Assembly (NCBI GenBank): GCA_013330215.1
Contig: DUIS01000007.1
Span: forward strand, 1-7,259
Length of the DNA stretch: 7,259 nt
Reading direction: 5' to 3'
Source of the DNA: Microcaldota archaeon
GTDB lineage: Archaea; Micrarchaeota; Micrarchaeia; Micrarchaeales; Micrarchaeaceae
The notes below the pieces were generated by a model, which saw nothing but the letters and a program-made list of their open reading frames with translations, was not told the origin of the DNA and searched no databases. Of this stretch, positions 1 through 5,567 are shown piece after piece (positions within the stretch are counted from its first letter, which is position 1; each line of letters starts with the position of its first letter). A program made the position numbers and the translations under genes.

Positions 1-483
1 CACCTTTACGACACCCTTCGTGACAACGCCAAGGACAACTGTGCCGATGCCCTTCACATTGAAGGCCTTGTCCAGGTCTATCCTCTTCTGTTCGGTTGTA
101 CCTGGAGCCTTCCCTTCGGTTATCGCGTCAAGAAGCCTGTCGGTGTCGCAGAACGAGTAGTTCTCGAGCTTTATCGCGGAGAGAAGATTTGAGATGTCGT
201 TGTCCTTTGTGAAGACCACGGACTTGCCTAGAACGGAGCATGCGACGAGAACCTCGCCCAGCGCCTTATCTATGCTTTTCGTGCTTACTATGATCCGGTC
301 CGCGACGAGCATGCACTGCGGCAGCGCGTAGAATTTGTCCTCGAGGGAGCTTGGCATTACCGCGACTATGGTGTTGCCGTCCGCCTTGCGGTTGTAGAAG
401 GTTATGCTGTTCTCCGAGCCCTTCTTGCCTATGAATTCGGCAAGCTCCTCGTCAAAAGGTATTGCGATTATTGTGTTAGTCAT
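1..483 (-). CDS. SelB/EF-Tu-like translation factor paralogue without GTPase motifs (aSelBL-like), C-terminus outside window
   Basis: The reading frame is open from an ATG at 483 to the left edge (161 codons, no stop), so only the N-terminal part is present. Residues about 142-161 (FNVKGIGTVVLGVVTKGVVK) match the start of the domain 2 beta-barrel of SelB/EF-Tu-like factors. The preceding region keeps the length and outline of a translational GTPase domain but not its chemistry. There is no P-loop GxxxxGK(S/T). The switch II counterpart (about residues 42-52, VMPSSLEDKFY) lacks DxxGH. The G4 counterpart near 89-96 reads VVFTKDND instead of NKxD. This fits the archaeal aSelBL family, described as SelB paralogues that lost nucleotide-binding motifs. 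Their role is not established; a ribosome- or tRNA-related function is inference. The start is supported by a TATA box 26-27 bases upstream, which implies a leaderless mRNA. It diverges from the DEAD-box helicase gene. A degenerate EF-1alpha/EF-Tu paralogue of another subfamily is the main alternative. Confidence 0.72.
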   Translation of the reverse strand, partial: MTNTIIAIPFDEELAEFIGKKGSENSITFYNRKADGNTIVAVMPSSLEDKFYALPQCMLVADRIIVSTKSIDKALGEVLVACSVLGKSVVFTKDNDISNLLSAIKLENYSFCDTDRLLDAITEGKAPGTTEQKRIDLDKAFNVKGIGTVVLGVVTKGVVKV

Positions 484-505
484 GCAAACAGCTTTCCGTT
501 TTTGA

Positions 506-513
506 TTATATAA
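506..513 (-). promoter_or_regulatory. TATA box for the aSelBL-like gene
   Basis: TTATATAA lies within a longer AT tract (504-516) and is centred 26-27 bases upstream of the ATG at 483. That is the usual archaeal TATA-to-transcription-start distance, so transcription should begin at or next to the start codon. No Shine-Dalgarno sequence is seen in the 23 bases between. The motif is a palindrome and could in principle work in both directions. Confidence 0.65.
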
Positions 514-702
514 TTACAAAGTTAAGTATTATCTATTCATCCGTTAGCAGCCAATCAGTGCAAGTAACTGCCAGAAATGCCCGCACAGGCAGGAATCAGA
601 AAGGCATTTTAACCTATGGCTTCAATACTATATTACAAACATAAAGTAACTGCAAAGAACTAGCATTAGCGTACTTAGGAGCTTTTTCTGGCCATAAGTA
701 GG

Positions 703-710
703 CTATACGT
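703..710 (+). promoter_or_regulatory. Weak TATA-like element for the DEAD-box helicase
   Basis: CTATACGT is centred about 27 bases before position 733, so transcription from it would start just before the GGTGA ribosome-binding site at 737-741. It is a poor TATA match; a more distant candidate lies near 624-634. Confidence 0.3.
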
Positions 711-736
711 AAGGAGTTGTAGGCTTACTTTAAAAT

Positions 737-741
737 GGTGA
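737..741 (+). promoter_or_regulatory. Ribosome-binding site deciding the TTG start of the helicase
   Basis: GGTGA is complementary to the archaeal 16S rRNA 3' end and sits 5 bases before the TTG at 747. It favours this TTG over a later ATG. The site lies inside a minimal frame ATG-GTG-AAT-TAG (735-746) that ends exactly where the helicase begins. proS has almost the same arrangement (GGTGA, 4 bases, TTGAAAGA). Confidence 0.6.
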
Positions 742-746
742 ATTAG

Positions 747-2063
747 TTGAAAGAATTTAGAGAACTAGGTCTCAAGCACGAGCTGCTTGAAGCGTTGAAT
801 GAGATGGGATTCCGCGAGATGACGGAGGTCCAGGAACTTGCGATACCCGCAGTGATGCAGCACAAGGACGCAGTGGTAAGGTCGAAGACAGGAAGCGGCA
901 AGACTGGCGCGTTCCTCGTGCCGATAATGCAGAGCATAGAGCACAAGAGCTACCCGCAGGCGCTGGTCATAGTGCCGACAAGGGAGCTTGCGGTCCAGGT
1001 CAGCCTGGTCTCGGAGAAGTTAGGCAGGAGGTGCGGGATAAGGAGCACGGTAGTCTACGGCGGCGCATCGATCAACATGCAGATGCAGAGCCTCAGGAGG
1101 GGTTCTGACGTGATAATAGGCACACCCGGAAGGATAATAGACCTCATCGAGAGGGGTTCGCTGATGCTTGGCAGGATAAGGTACCTAGTGCTTGACGAGG
1201 CCGACATGATGCTTGACATGGGATTCATAGAGGATGTAGAACTTATAATATCGAATGCCCCAATGGAAAGGCAGACCATGCTCTTCTCGGCAACAATGCC
1301 TAGGGAGATAGTGAGCATAGCAAGGAAGCACATGAAGCCCGATGCCGCTAAGATCATTGTAGGAGAGGAGGAGGATCTTACCGTATCGACCATAAGCCAC
1401 ACCTACTTCATAGGTAACGGGAGGACGAAGTTCGCTGCACTGCTCTCATACATAGAGAAGTTCAACCCGAAGAAATGCATAATATTCACATCGACACAGC
1501 GCGAATCGGAGTATGTGCACAACTTCCTGAGGAGCAACGGCTTCAATGCGATAGTGATGCACGGGGGGCTCACTCAGGCGATGAGGGAGAGGTCTCTGCA
1601 CGAATTCAAGACCACTGCGACCTTCCTGATATCCACAAATCTCGCATCGAGGGGGCTTGACATACCAGACATAACCGACATAATAAACTTTGACGCGCCG
1701 GATGACCCGCGCATATACGTGCACAGGGTAGGAAGGTCCGCAAGAATGGGCAAGAACGGCAGGGCGTTCACCATATTCGGATACGATCAAGAAGACTTGA
1801 TGCGCGCAACGACAAGGGTTGCGAACATAAAGATGGAAAAGCTGGTGCTCGATACCGACAAATTCAAGAATGTGCAGCTCCCCATGCAGCGCAGCAGGCG
1901 CGAGGGAGGAGAGCGCAGGGGAGGATTTGGAGGCGGAAGAAGGGACTACCGCGAAGGAGGAAGGGGCGGTGGCGACCGCAGCCAGAGAGGTGGAGGGAGG
2001 AGCTGGCACGGTGGCGGCGGCAACAGCAACAACAGGCACGAGTACAAGAGAGGATCGCGCTAG
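747..2063 (+). CDS. DEAD-box ATP-dependent RNA helicase with RGG-rich tail
   Basis: This complete 438-residue protein is expected to unwind or remodel RNA duplexes in the cytoplasm using ATP. All superfamily 2 DEAD-box motifs are present in order: Q motif with F4 and Q29, motif I SKTGSGKT (46-53), Ia PTREL (77-81), GG (105-106), Ib TPGR (126-129), II DEAD (150-153), III SAT (181-183), IV IIFTST (245-250), V STNLASRGLD (296-305) and VI HRVGRSARMG (326-335). After the two RecA-like domains, residues about 382-438 form a low-complexity tail rich in Gly and Arg with several RGG units and FGGG, typical of nonspecific RNA binding. The TTG start is supported by GGTGA five bases upstream and by the correct distance to the Q motif. 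Ile is almost always ATA and Arg often AGG, like hef. Such proteins commonly act in ribosome assembly, mRNA decay or cold adaptation; which of these applies here cannot be read from the sequence. Confidence 0.95.
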   Translation: MKEFRELGLKHELLEALNEMGFREMTEVQELAIPAVMQHKDAVVRSKTGSGKTGAFLVPIMQSIEHKSYPQALVIVPTRELAVQVSLVSEKLGRRCGIRSTVVYGGASINMQMQSLRRGSDVIIGTPGRIIDLIERGSLMLGRIRYLVLDEADMMLDMGFIEDVELIISNAPMERQTMLFSATMPREIVSIARKHMKPDAAKIIVGEEEDLTVSTISHTYFIGNGRTKFAALLSYIEKFNPKKCIIFTSTQRESEYVHNFLRSNGFNAIVMHGGLTQAMRERSLHEFKTTATFLISTNLASRGLDIPDITDIINFDAPDDPRIYVHRVGRSARMGKNGRAFTIFGYDQEDLMRATTRVANIKMEKLVLDTDKFKNVQLPMQRSRREGGERRGGFGGGRRDYREGGRGGGDRSQRGGGRSWHGGGGNSNNRHEYKRGSR

Positions 2064-2073
2064 AGCGGCCCTT

Positions 2074-2087
2074 TCCATTTTATTTTA
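2074..2087 (+). terminator. T-rich archaeal terminator of the helicase gene
   Basis: A T-rich tract with two runs of four T (CATTTTATTTTA) starts 11 bases after the helicase stop codon. Archaeal RNA polymerase terminates on such tracts without needing a hairpin. A strong hairpin follows directly and may help terminate or protect the 3' end. Confidence 0.5.
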
Positions 2088-2088
2088 G

Positions 2089-2115
2089 GTTACCCCTCTT
2101 GCAGAAGAGGGTAAC
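2089..2115 (+). repeat. Inverted repeat / hairpin between the helicase and 6PGDH-like genes
   Basis: The left arm GTTACCCCTCTT (2089-2100) pairs with the right arm AAGAGGGTAAC (2105-2115) around the loop GCAG, giving 11 base pairs with one bulged C. It lies after the T-rich tract of the helicase gene and ends three bases before the TATA box of the next gene. It could be a 3'-end RNA hairpin of the helicase mRNA or a dimeric operator touching the BRE position of the downstream promoter. Confidence 0.6.
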
Positions 2116-2117
2116 TG

Positions 2118-2125
2118 ATATATAA
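2118..2125 (+). promoter_or_regulatory. TATA box for the 6PGDH-like gene
   Basis: ATATATAA is centred 26-27 bases upstream of the GTG at 2148, so the transcript should start on that GTG, giving a leaderless mRNA. If translation instead starts at the ATG at 2157, the leader would be only about 9 bases without a Shine-Dalgarno sequence. Confidence 0.6.
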
Positions 2126-2147
2126 TTATAAGATAAAAGCAGTAGTA

Positions 2148-3062
2148 GTGGATACAATGGCAACGGCACGCAAAAGCATAGGAGTAGTAGGCATAGGGAG
2201 CATGGGGCACAACATCGTAAAGCTGCTCCGCGACAAAGGGTACTCGCTTGTTATTTATGACAGGACGAGCGAGAAATATTCTGATTACGCCGCAGATAAT
2301 GGAGTCTATTGCGCAAAAGACGCTGATGACTTTGTGGAAAAGCTCAGGCAGCAGGAAGGGAATGCAAAGGTATGGATGATGCTTCCTGGCGGCGCTGCAA
2401 CAAACGAGTTCGTTTCGGATATCTCGGCAAGCCTGCGCAGGGGCGACATAGTTATTGATGCCTCGAACTCAATGTACGAGGATTCGATCGCGAACTCCAG
2501 GAAGCTCAGCGATAAAGGAATATATTATCTGGATGTGGGCTGTGGCGGAGGACCGAAAGACCTGTTGAATGGGGTCTCGCTGATGGTAGGTGGCGAGAGG
2601 GAGGCTTTTGAGAAGGCAGAGGATGTCTTCAAGACCATAGCGGGCAACGGAACCTACGGTTATGTGGGTGGAAGCGGCGCAGGCCATATGGTAAAACTGG
2701 TTCACAACATCATTTTCTATTCTATTTTCCCTGTGGTTGTCGAAGGCACGGAGATGCTGCTGAGGATGGGAGAGGATAGAAAAGGGGAGATCGACATGAA
2801 CGAGGCGCTGAGGCTGCTGGCCGCAAGCCCGCCAATAACCACCAGCATAACATCGGCAATAGCAGAGGCATATACAGAAGGGCTGCCGGATGGCGCTCCA
2901 GAAATAACAGTCTCGGGAATGGTCAGTGAGGGGGTCAAGAAGGCGCATGCGCTTAGGATAAACCCTGGCATCATAGAGACGGTGCTTTCAAGGTATCCGT
3001 ACATGTCCAAGAAATCGAGAGAGATATACGCTGCCGCAAAAAAGATAATTACCAGCCATTAA
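2148..3062 (+). CDS. 6-phosphogluconate dehydrogenase-like NAD(P)-dependent dehydrogenase (short form, altered catalytic site)
   Basis: The protein has 304 residues, close to the roughly 300 of the short single-subunit form of 6-phosphogluconate dehydrogenase within the beta-hydroxyacid dehydrogenase family. The N-terminal Rossmann fold carries GIGSMG (15-20), and YDRT (37-40) ends the second strand, resembling the NRT signature that contacts the NADP phosphate. Other family blocks are MMLPGG (77-82), DASNS (104-108, compare DGGNS), VGCGGGPKDLLNG (130-142) and GAGHMVKLVHN (177-187) with the conserved Lys183 and Asn187. Phe190 stands where classical 6PGDH has the catalytic Glu of HNGIEYG, and CGGG replaces the usual (T/V)SGG. 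The expected reaction would be oxidative decarboxylation of 6-phosphogluconate to ribulose 5-phosphate, but these changes make another beta-hydroxyacid substrate possible. GTG at 2148 fits the promoter distance; ATG at 2157 is a reasonable alternative. It stands alone, 85 bases after the helicase, and converges on tRNA-Gly 8 bases away. Confidence 0.8.
   Translation: MDTMATARKSIGVVGIGSMGHNIVKLLRDKGYSLVIYDRTSEKYSDYAADNGVYCAKDADDFVEKLRQQEGNAKVWMMLPGGAATNEFVSDISASLRRGDIVIDASNSMYEDSIANSRKLSDKGIYYLDVGCGGGPKDLLNGVSLMVGGEREAFEKAEDVFKTIAGNGTYGYVGGSGAGHMVKLVHNIIFYSIFPVVVEGTEMLLRMGEDRKGEIDMNEALRLLAASPPITTSITSAIAEAYTEGLPDGAPEITVSGMVSEGVKKAHALRINPGIIETVLSRYPYMSKKSREIYAAAKKIITSH
3038..3043 (-). terminator. 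Possible terminator of tRNA-Gly
   Basis: A run of six T on the minus strand lies about 28 bases beyond the tRNA 3' end, inside the end of the convergent 6PGDH-like gene. A T-run is what archaeal RNA polymerase needs to stop, but the position is the only support. Confidence 0.3.
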
Positions 3063-3070
3063 GCTTAAAG

Positions 3071-3143
3071 TGCGACTGCCGGGATTTGAACCCGGGTCAC
3101 TGCCTTGGCAAGGCAGCGTCCTACCAGGCTAGACTACAATCGC
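3071..3143 (-). tRNA. tRNA-Gly(GCC)
   Basis: A full 73-nt cloverleaf folds on the minus strand. The acceptor stem GCGATTG/CAGTCGC has 7 pairs including one T-G. The D stem is GTCT/GGAC with GG in the loop, and the anticodon stem is CTGCC/GGCAG around TTGCCAA, giving anticodon GCC. The variable region has 4 nt, and the T arm CCGGG-TTCAAAT-CCCGG has the conserved G53-C61 pair. The discriminator is A73. There is no intron and no encoded CCA. Its TATA box lies 26-27 bases before G1, so it seems to be transcribed on its own although it follows proS on the same strand by 39 bases. Confidence 0.96.
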
Positions 3144-3165
3144 ATGTTTAGCTTTTAGGTATCAG

Positions 3166-3173
3166 GATATAAA
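3166..3173 (-). promoter_or_regulatory. TATA box for tRNA-Gly
   Basis: TTTATATC on the minus strand is centred 26-27 bases before the first tRNA nucleotide (3143). The predicted transcription start coincides with G1, so the primary transcript may have no 5' leader. Confidence 0.6.
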
Positions 3174-3182
3174 TTGCTATCC

Positions 3183-4628
3183 TTAATATGACTTTGCAAA
3201 GTTTGCCATGTGCTTTGCCTTCTTTCCGCAGTATATGCACTTCTCGGCCAGCTTGCCTTCATCGAACGGTATGTTAGTTATCTTAGCGCCGGTCTGCTCC
3301 TTTATGCTCTCCTCGCATTCCCTGCTGCCGCACCACGGGGCGTGTATCATGCCGCCCTTTTCGCTTAGGACCTTCTTGAATTCAGCGTAATCCGAGACCG
3401 CGTGTATGTTCGCCTTGAGGAATTTCTCGGCTTTTGCATACATGTTTTCATGGATATCAGAAAGTAGTTTCTCGACTTTTGATTTTGCATCGGCTAACTT
3501 GCATTCTGTCTTCTCGCCGGTGTCCCTCCTCACAAGCACAACCTTCTCTGCTTCCACCTCCTTCTGCCCTATCTCTATCCTTACCGGAATGCCCCTAAGC
3601 TCCCAGTCGTTGAACTTGTAGCCAGGTGAATAGCCCTCCCTGTCGTCCATCCTTACCCTGAACTCGCCGCCTAGCTGCTTTTGCACCTTTCTTGCATAAT
3701 CGTCTACGAGTTTTGCATTCTCCTTTTTGAGTATAGGCACAATCACTACCTGTATGTATGCGAGTCTTGGCGGCAGTACCAGGCCCTTGTCATCGCTGTG
3801 CGTTGCTACCATGACCCCGAGCTCCCTTGTAGTTATCGCATAGGTATTCTGCCATGCATGCTGGATATTTCCCTCCTTGTCAAGGAATTTTATGTCGAAT
3901 GCCTTTGCAAAGTTCTGCCCGTCTGAGTGGAAGTCAGGGCCCTGGATCGCCCATCCGTCTGGCATTACGTGCTCTGTGCTGTAGGTTGCAACTGCTCCGG
4001 CAAACTTTTCCTTGTCGCTTTTGATTCCAAGTATAACTGGCAGCGCAAGGTATTCCCTCAGTATCTTCATGTATATGCCAAGTATGACATCCCTTTCCGC
4101 ATTAGCCTCCTTTTCTGTTGCGAATACGCTGTGGCCCTCATTCCAGAGGAATTCCCTCGACCTCAGGAACGGAGTAGGGTGCTTGAACTCCCACCTAAGG
4201 GCATTGTTCCACTGGTTGTGCCTTATCGGAAGGTCCCTCCACGACCTTACCCATTTTGAGTAGCTTGCATACATTATTGCCTCTGAGGTGGGCCTTATCG
4301 CTAGCCGTTCCTGGAATTTTGTCTCACCTGACTGTGTAACCCATGCAACCTCCGGCGCAAAGCCTTCCATGTGCTCCTGCTCCTTTTTGAGGAGCTTTTC
4401 AGGTATGAGAAGAGGGAAGTATACGTTCTCTATCCCGGCCTTCTTGAACTCTGCGTCGGTCGCGTTCATTATTGTCTGCCACGCGCCGTATGCCGCCGGC
4501 TTGAAGACGATGCAGCCCGAAACGTCAGTATAGTCCATGAAGTTGGACTTCGAGAGGACCTGAAGGTACCACTCCATGAAGTTCTCGGACTTTTTGACGG
4601 TGATTCCGCTCTCGCTCCTCTCTTTCAA
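3183..4628 (-). CDS. proS: Prolyl-tRNA synthetase, archaeal/eukaryal type
   Basis: This class II aminoacyl-tRNA synthetase charges tRNA-Pro with proline using ATP. The 481 residues match the usual length of the archaeal type, which lacks the bacterial editing insertion. Visible blocks are the N-terminal ENFMEWY (15-21), YFPLLIP (70-76), RPTSEAIMY (112-120), motif 2 RWEFKHPTPFLRSREFLWNEGHS (145-167) with R145, E147 and R156, and HSDDKGLVLPPRLA (277-290). The anticodon-binding domain follows from about 290 to 390. The C-terminal domain has a likely zinc site with Cys433, Cys438, Cys464 and Cys467, and the protein ends in the typical KSY with a terminal Tyr. The TTG start is supported by GGTGA four bases upstream and the proper distance to the first block; the frame stays open further upstream but has no better start. 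It lies 92 bases after the G1 peptidase gene on the same strand and 39 bases before tRNA-Gly. No clear T-run follows the stop, so readthrough into the tRNA is possible. Confidence 0.96.
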   Translation of the reverse strand: MKERSESGITVKKSENFMEWYLQVLSKSNFMDYTDVSGCIVFKPAAYGAWQTIMNATDAEFKKAGIENVYFPLLIPEKLLKKEQEHMEGFAPEVAWVTQSGETKFQERLAIRPTSEAIMYASYSKWVRSWRDLPIRHNQWNNALRWEFKHPTPFLRSREFLWNEGHSVFATEKEANAERDVILGIYMKILREYLALPVILGIKSDKEKFAGAVATYSTEHVMPDGWAIQGPDFHSDGQNFAKAFDIKFLDKEGNIQHAWQNTYAITTRELGVMVATHSDDKGLVLPPRLAYIQVVIVPILKKENAKLVDDYARKVQKQLGGEFRVRMDDREGYSPGYKFNDWELRGIPVRIEIGQKEVEAEKVVLVRRDTGEKTECKLADAKSKVEKLLSDIHENMYAKAEKFLKANIHAVSDYAEFKKVLSEKGGMIHAPWCGSRECEESIKEQTGAKITNIPFDEGKLAEKCIYCGKKAKHMANFAKSY

Positions 4629-4632
4629 GTAT

Positions 4633-4637
4633 TCACC
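4633..4637 (-). promoter_or_regulatory. Ribosome-binding site deciding the TTG start of proS
   Basis: GGTGA on the minus strand sits 4 bases before the TTG at 4628. The predicted transcription start is at about 4636-4638, so this site would be at the very 5' end of the mRNA. Confidence 0.6.
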
Positions 4638-4658
4638 TATGGTGTTTATGTCAATTAG

Positions 4659-4666
4659 ATTTAATA
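4659..4666 (-). promoter_or_regulatory. TATA-like element for proS
   Basis: TATTAAAT on the minus strand is centred about 26 bases before position 4636, just in front of the GGTGA site. It is an imperfect TATA box, chosen because of its spacing and because no better candidate lies in the 92-bp gap. Confidence 0.4.
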
Positions 4667-4720
4667 TCCTTATGTACTAGCGGGTTGATGCGGCGCCCAA
4701 AACCGATGGCAACATTTGGC

Positions 4721-5527
4721 CTATCTTACCCGTTTTACATTGAATGAGCCGTCCGGGTTTGATGCAATCCTTGTTAATCTTCGCCCGTCCCTTACAATTT
4801 CGTACTTTCTGTAATCGAGGGCATTGGCTGCTTCTTTGCTGTTTACATCAATGCCGAAATTGAAAAAACGCACATCGTCGAAATCTGTCAGCCCGAGGAT
4901 GCTCCACCTCTTCGCGGATTCCGATGCCCTTATCTCGGGGGTTTCGAGAACCAATTCCACGGATGACCGCGATGATGAATAATCCAGAGATCTCTTAAAT
5001 GAGGCTTTCTGCGTAATGTCCGTCACCTTTATGTACCACTGATTAGCCTTGACCAATGAAATTTTCATCTCCGCGGATATGATGTCGTTTGGTTTCACAA
5101 TAATCGAGTCGTAGATGAAAGGCCGCTGCGGCAGTATCTCATAAAATATCCTGCAGCCGTCCCACATGCTCGCGCATGTGGTTCCGACCTGCACCAGTTC
5201 GTTGGCGTTGGTTCCCCCATCGATTCCGCCTATGCCTAAGCCTTGCGCTATTGTATATTGATCCGACTTGGAATTGACCACCGACCAAGACCCCTTGGCC
5301 CCGGTAAATCTATGTTGCTGAGGCCTCAATATCACATTTATCCCGGCCATGTTGCTGTCCTTGGGAGCCTCAGTCTGTGAATTCAACACTGGAGTGCAGA
5401 GTGAAAGGGCCAGCGCGCCGATGGCTGCGATTCTGGCGATGGTTTTTTGTTTTCCTTTCCTGATGAATTTTGATAATTCCGGCTTTGTAGTCTCGGCATT
5501 GATCGTTTCTGCTTGTCTGCTTGCCAC
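4721..5527 (-). CDS. Membrane-targeted glutamic peptidase, family G1 (eqolisin; Peptidase_A4 fold)
   Basis: The protein has 268 residues. The basic segment KFIRKGKQK (20-28) is followed by a hydrophobic stretch (about 30-48), a signal peptide or membrane anchor, so the rest should be outside the cell. Residues about 74-268 show the block order of G1 peptidases: GSWSVV (79-84), GGIDGG (100-105), LVQVGTT (111-117), FYEILP (128-133), VKPNDIISAEM (144-154), VTDITQKASF (168-177), SSVELVLETP (188-197), FDDVRF (216-221) and a final DGSFNVKRV (259-267). The proposed catalytic dyad is Gln113 and Glu191, matching Gln53 and Glu136 of scytalidoglutamic peptidase. Cys118 and Cys125 could form a disulfide. 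Known members are endopeptidases active at acid pH. I99 replaces the usual substrate-site Trp of WVGIDG, and there is no long propeptide. The GTG start lies about 5 bases after the predicted transcription start; the frame is closed by a TAG further upstream. Ile codons are mixed, unlike the ATA-dominated neighbours. Confidence 0.8.
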   Translation of the reverse strand: MASRQAETINAETTKPELSKFIRKGKQKTIARIAAIGALALSLCTPVLNSQTEAPKDSNMAGINVILRPQQHRFTGAKGSWSVVNSKSDQYTIAQGLGIGGIDGGTNANELVQVGTTCASMWDGCRIFYEILPQRPFIYDSIIVKPNDIISAEMKISLVKANQWYIKVTDITQKASFKRSLDYSSSRSSVELVLETPEIRASESAKRWSILGLTDFDDVRFFNFGIDVNSKEAANALDYRKYEIVRDGRRLTRIASNPDGSFNVKRVR

Positions 5528-5553
5528 TTTATCACAATGAGGTTGTGCACTCT

Positions 5554-5563
5554 AAATATATAA
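5554..5563 (-). promoter_or_regulatory. TATA box for the G1 peptidase gene
   Basis: TTATATATTT on the minus strand predicts transcription from about 5532, five bases before the GTG start. A weak GTGAT lies at 5531-5535. The box begins only five bases past the tRNA-Phe 3' end, so the tRNA and this gene are tightly stacked. Confidence 0.6.
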
Positions 5564-5567
5564 GCCT

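Larger units (their letters stand above)
484..746. other. Divergent intergenic region with short repeats and a possible RNA hairpin
   Basis: This 263-bp gap separates two divergent genes. Besides the promoters it holds a 10-bp direct repeat AAGTAACTGC (562-571 and 644-653), a 7-bp direct repeat GTAGGCT spaced 21 bp apart (698-704 and 719-725), and an inverted repeat AAATGCC/GGCATTT (575-581 and 603-609) that a G-U pair would extend to 8 bp. A TATA-like stretch (about 624-634, ACTATATTAC) could start a helicase transcript with a leader of roughly 90 bases, as an alternative to the nearer promoter. No convincing gene is visible; the only ATG-started frame of note is 15 codons (616-663). Confidence 0.4.

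Noticed and set aside
616..663. A 15-codon ATG frame in the helicase upstream gap
   Set aside because: It is short, has no ribosome-binding site and no TATA box at the right distance, and its peptide has no recognisable feature.
1446..2078. A 210-codon open frame on the minus strand opposite the helicase C-terminus
   Set aside because: It is the Ala/Val/Ser-rich shadow of the Gly/Arg tail codons and has no recognisable domain, promoter or ribosome-binding site.
2469..2948. A 159-codon minus-strand frame opposite the 6PGDH-like gene
   Set aside because: The plus-strand frame carries all family motifs; the reverse frame has an atypical composition rich in Cys, His and Tyr and no start signals.
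3681..4259. Plus-strand frames opposite proS
   Set aside because: proS is continuous and motif-complete on the minus strand; these are antisense shadows.
4629..4720. proS and the peptidase as one operon
   Set aside because: They share a strand, but the 92-bp gap contains a TATA-like element and ribosome-binding site fitted to proS, and the functions are unrelated; readthrough remains possible.
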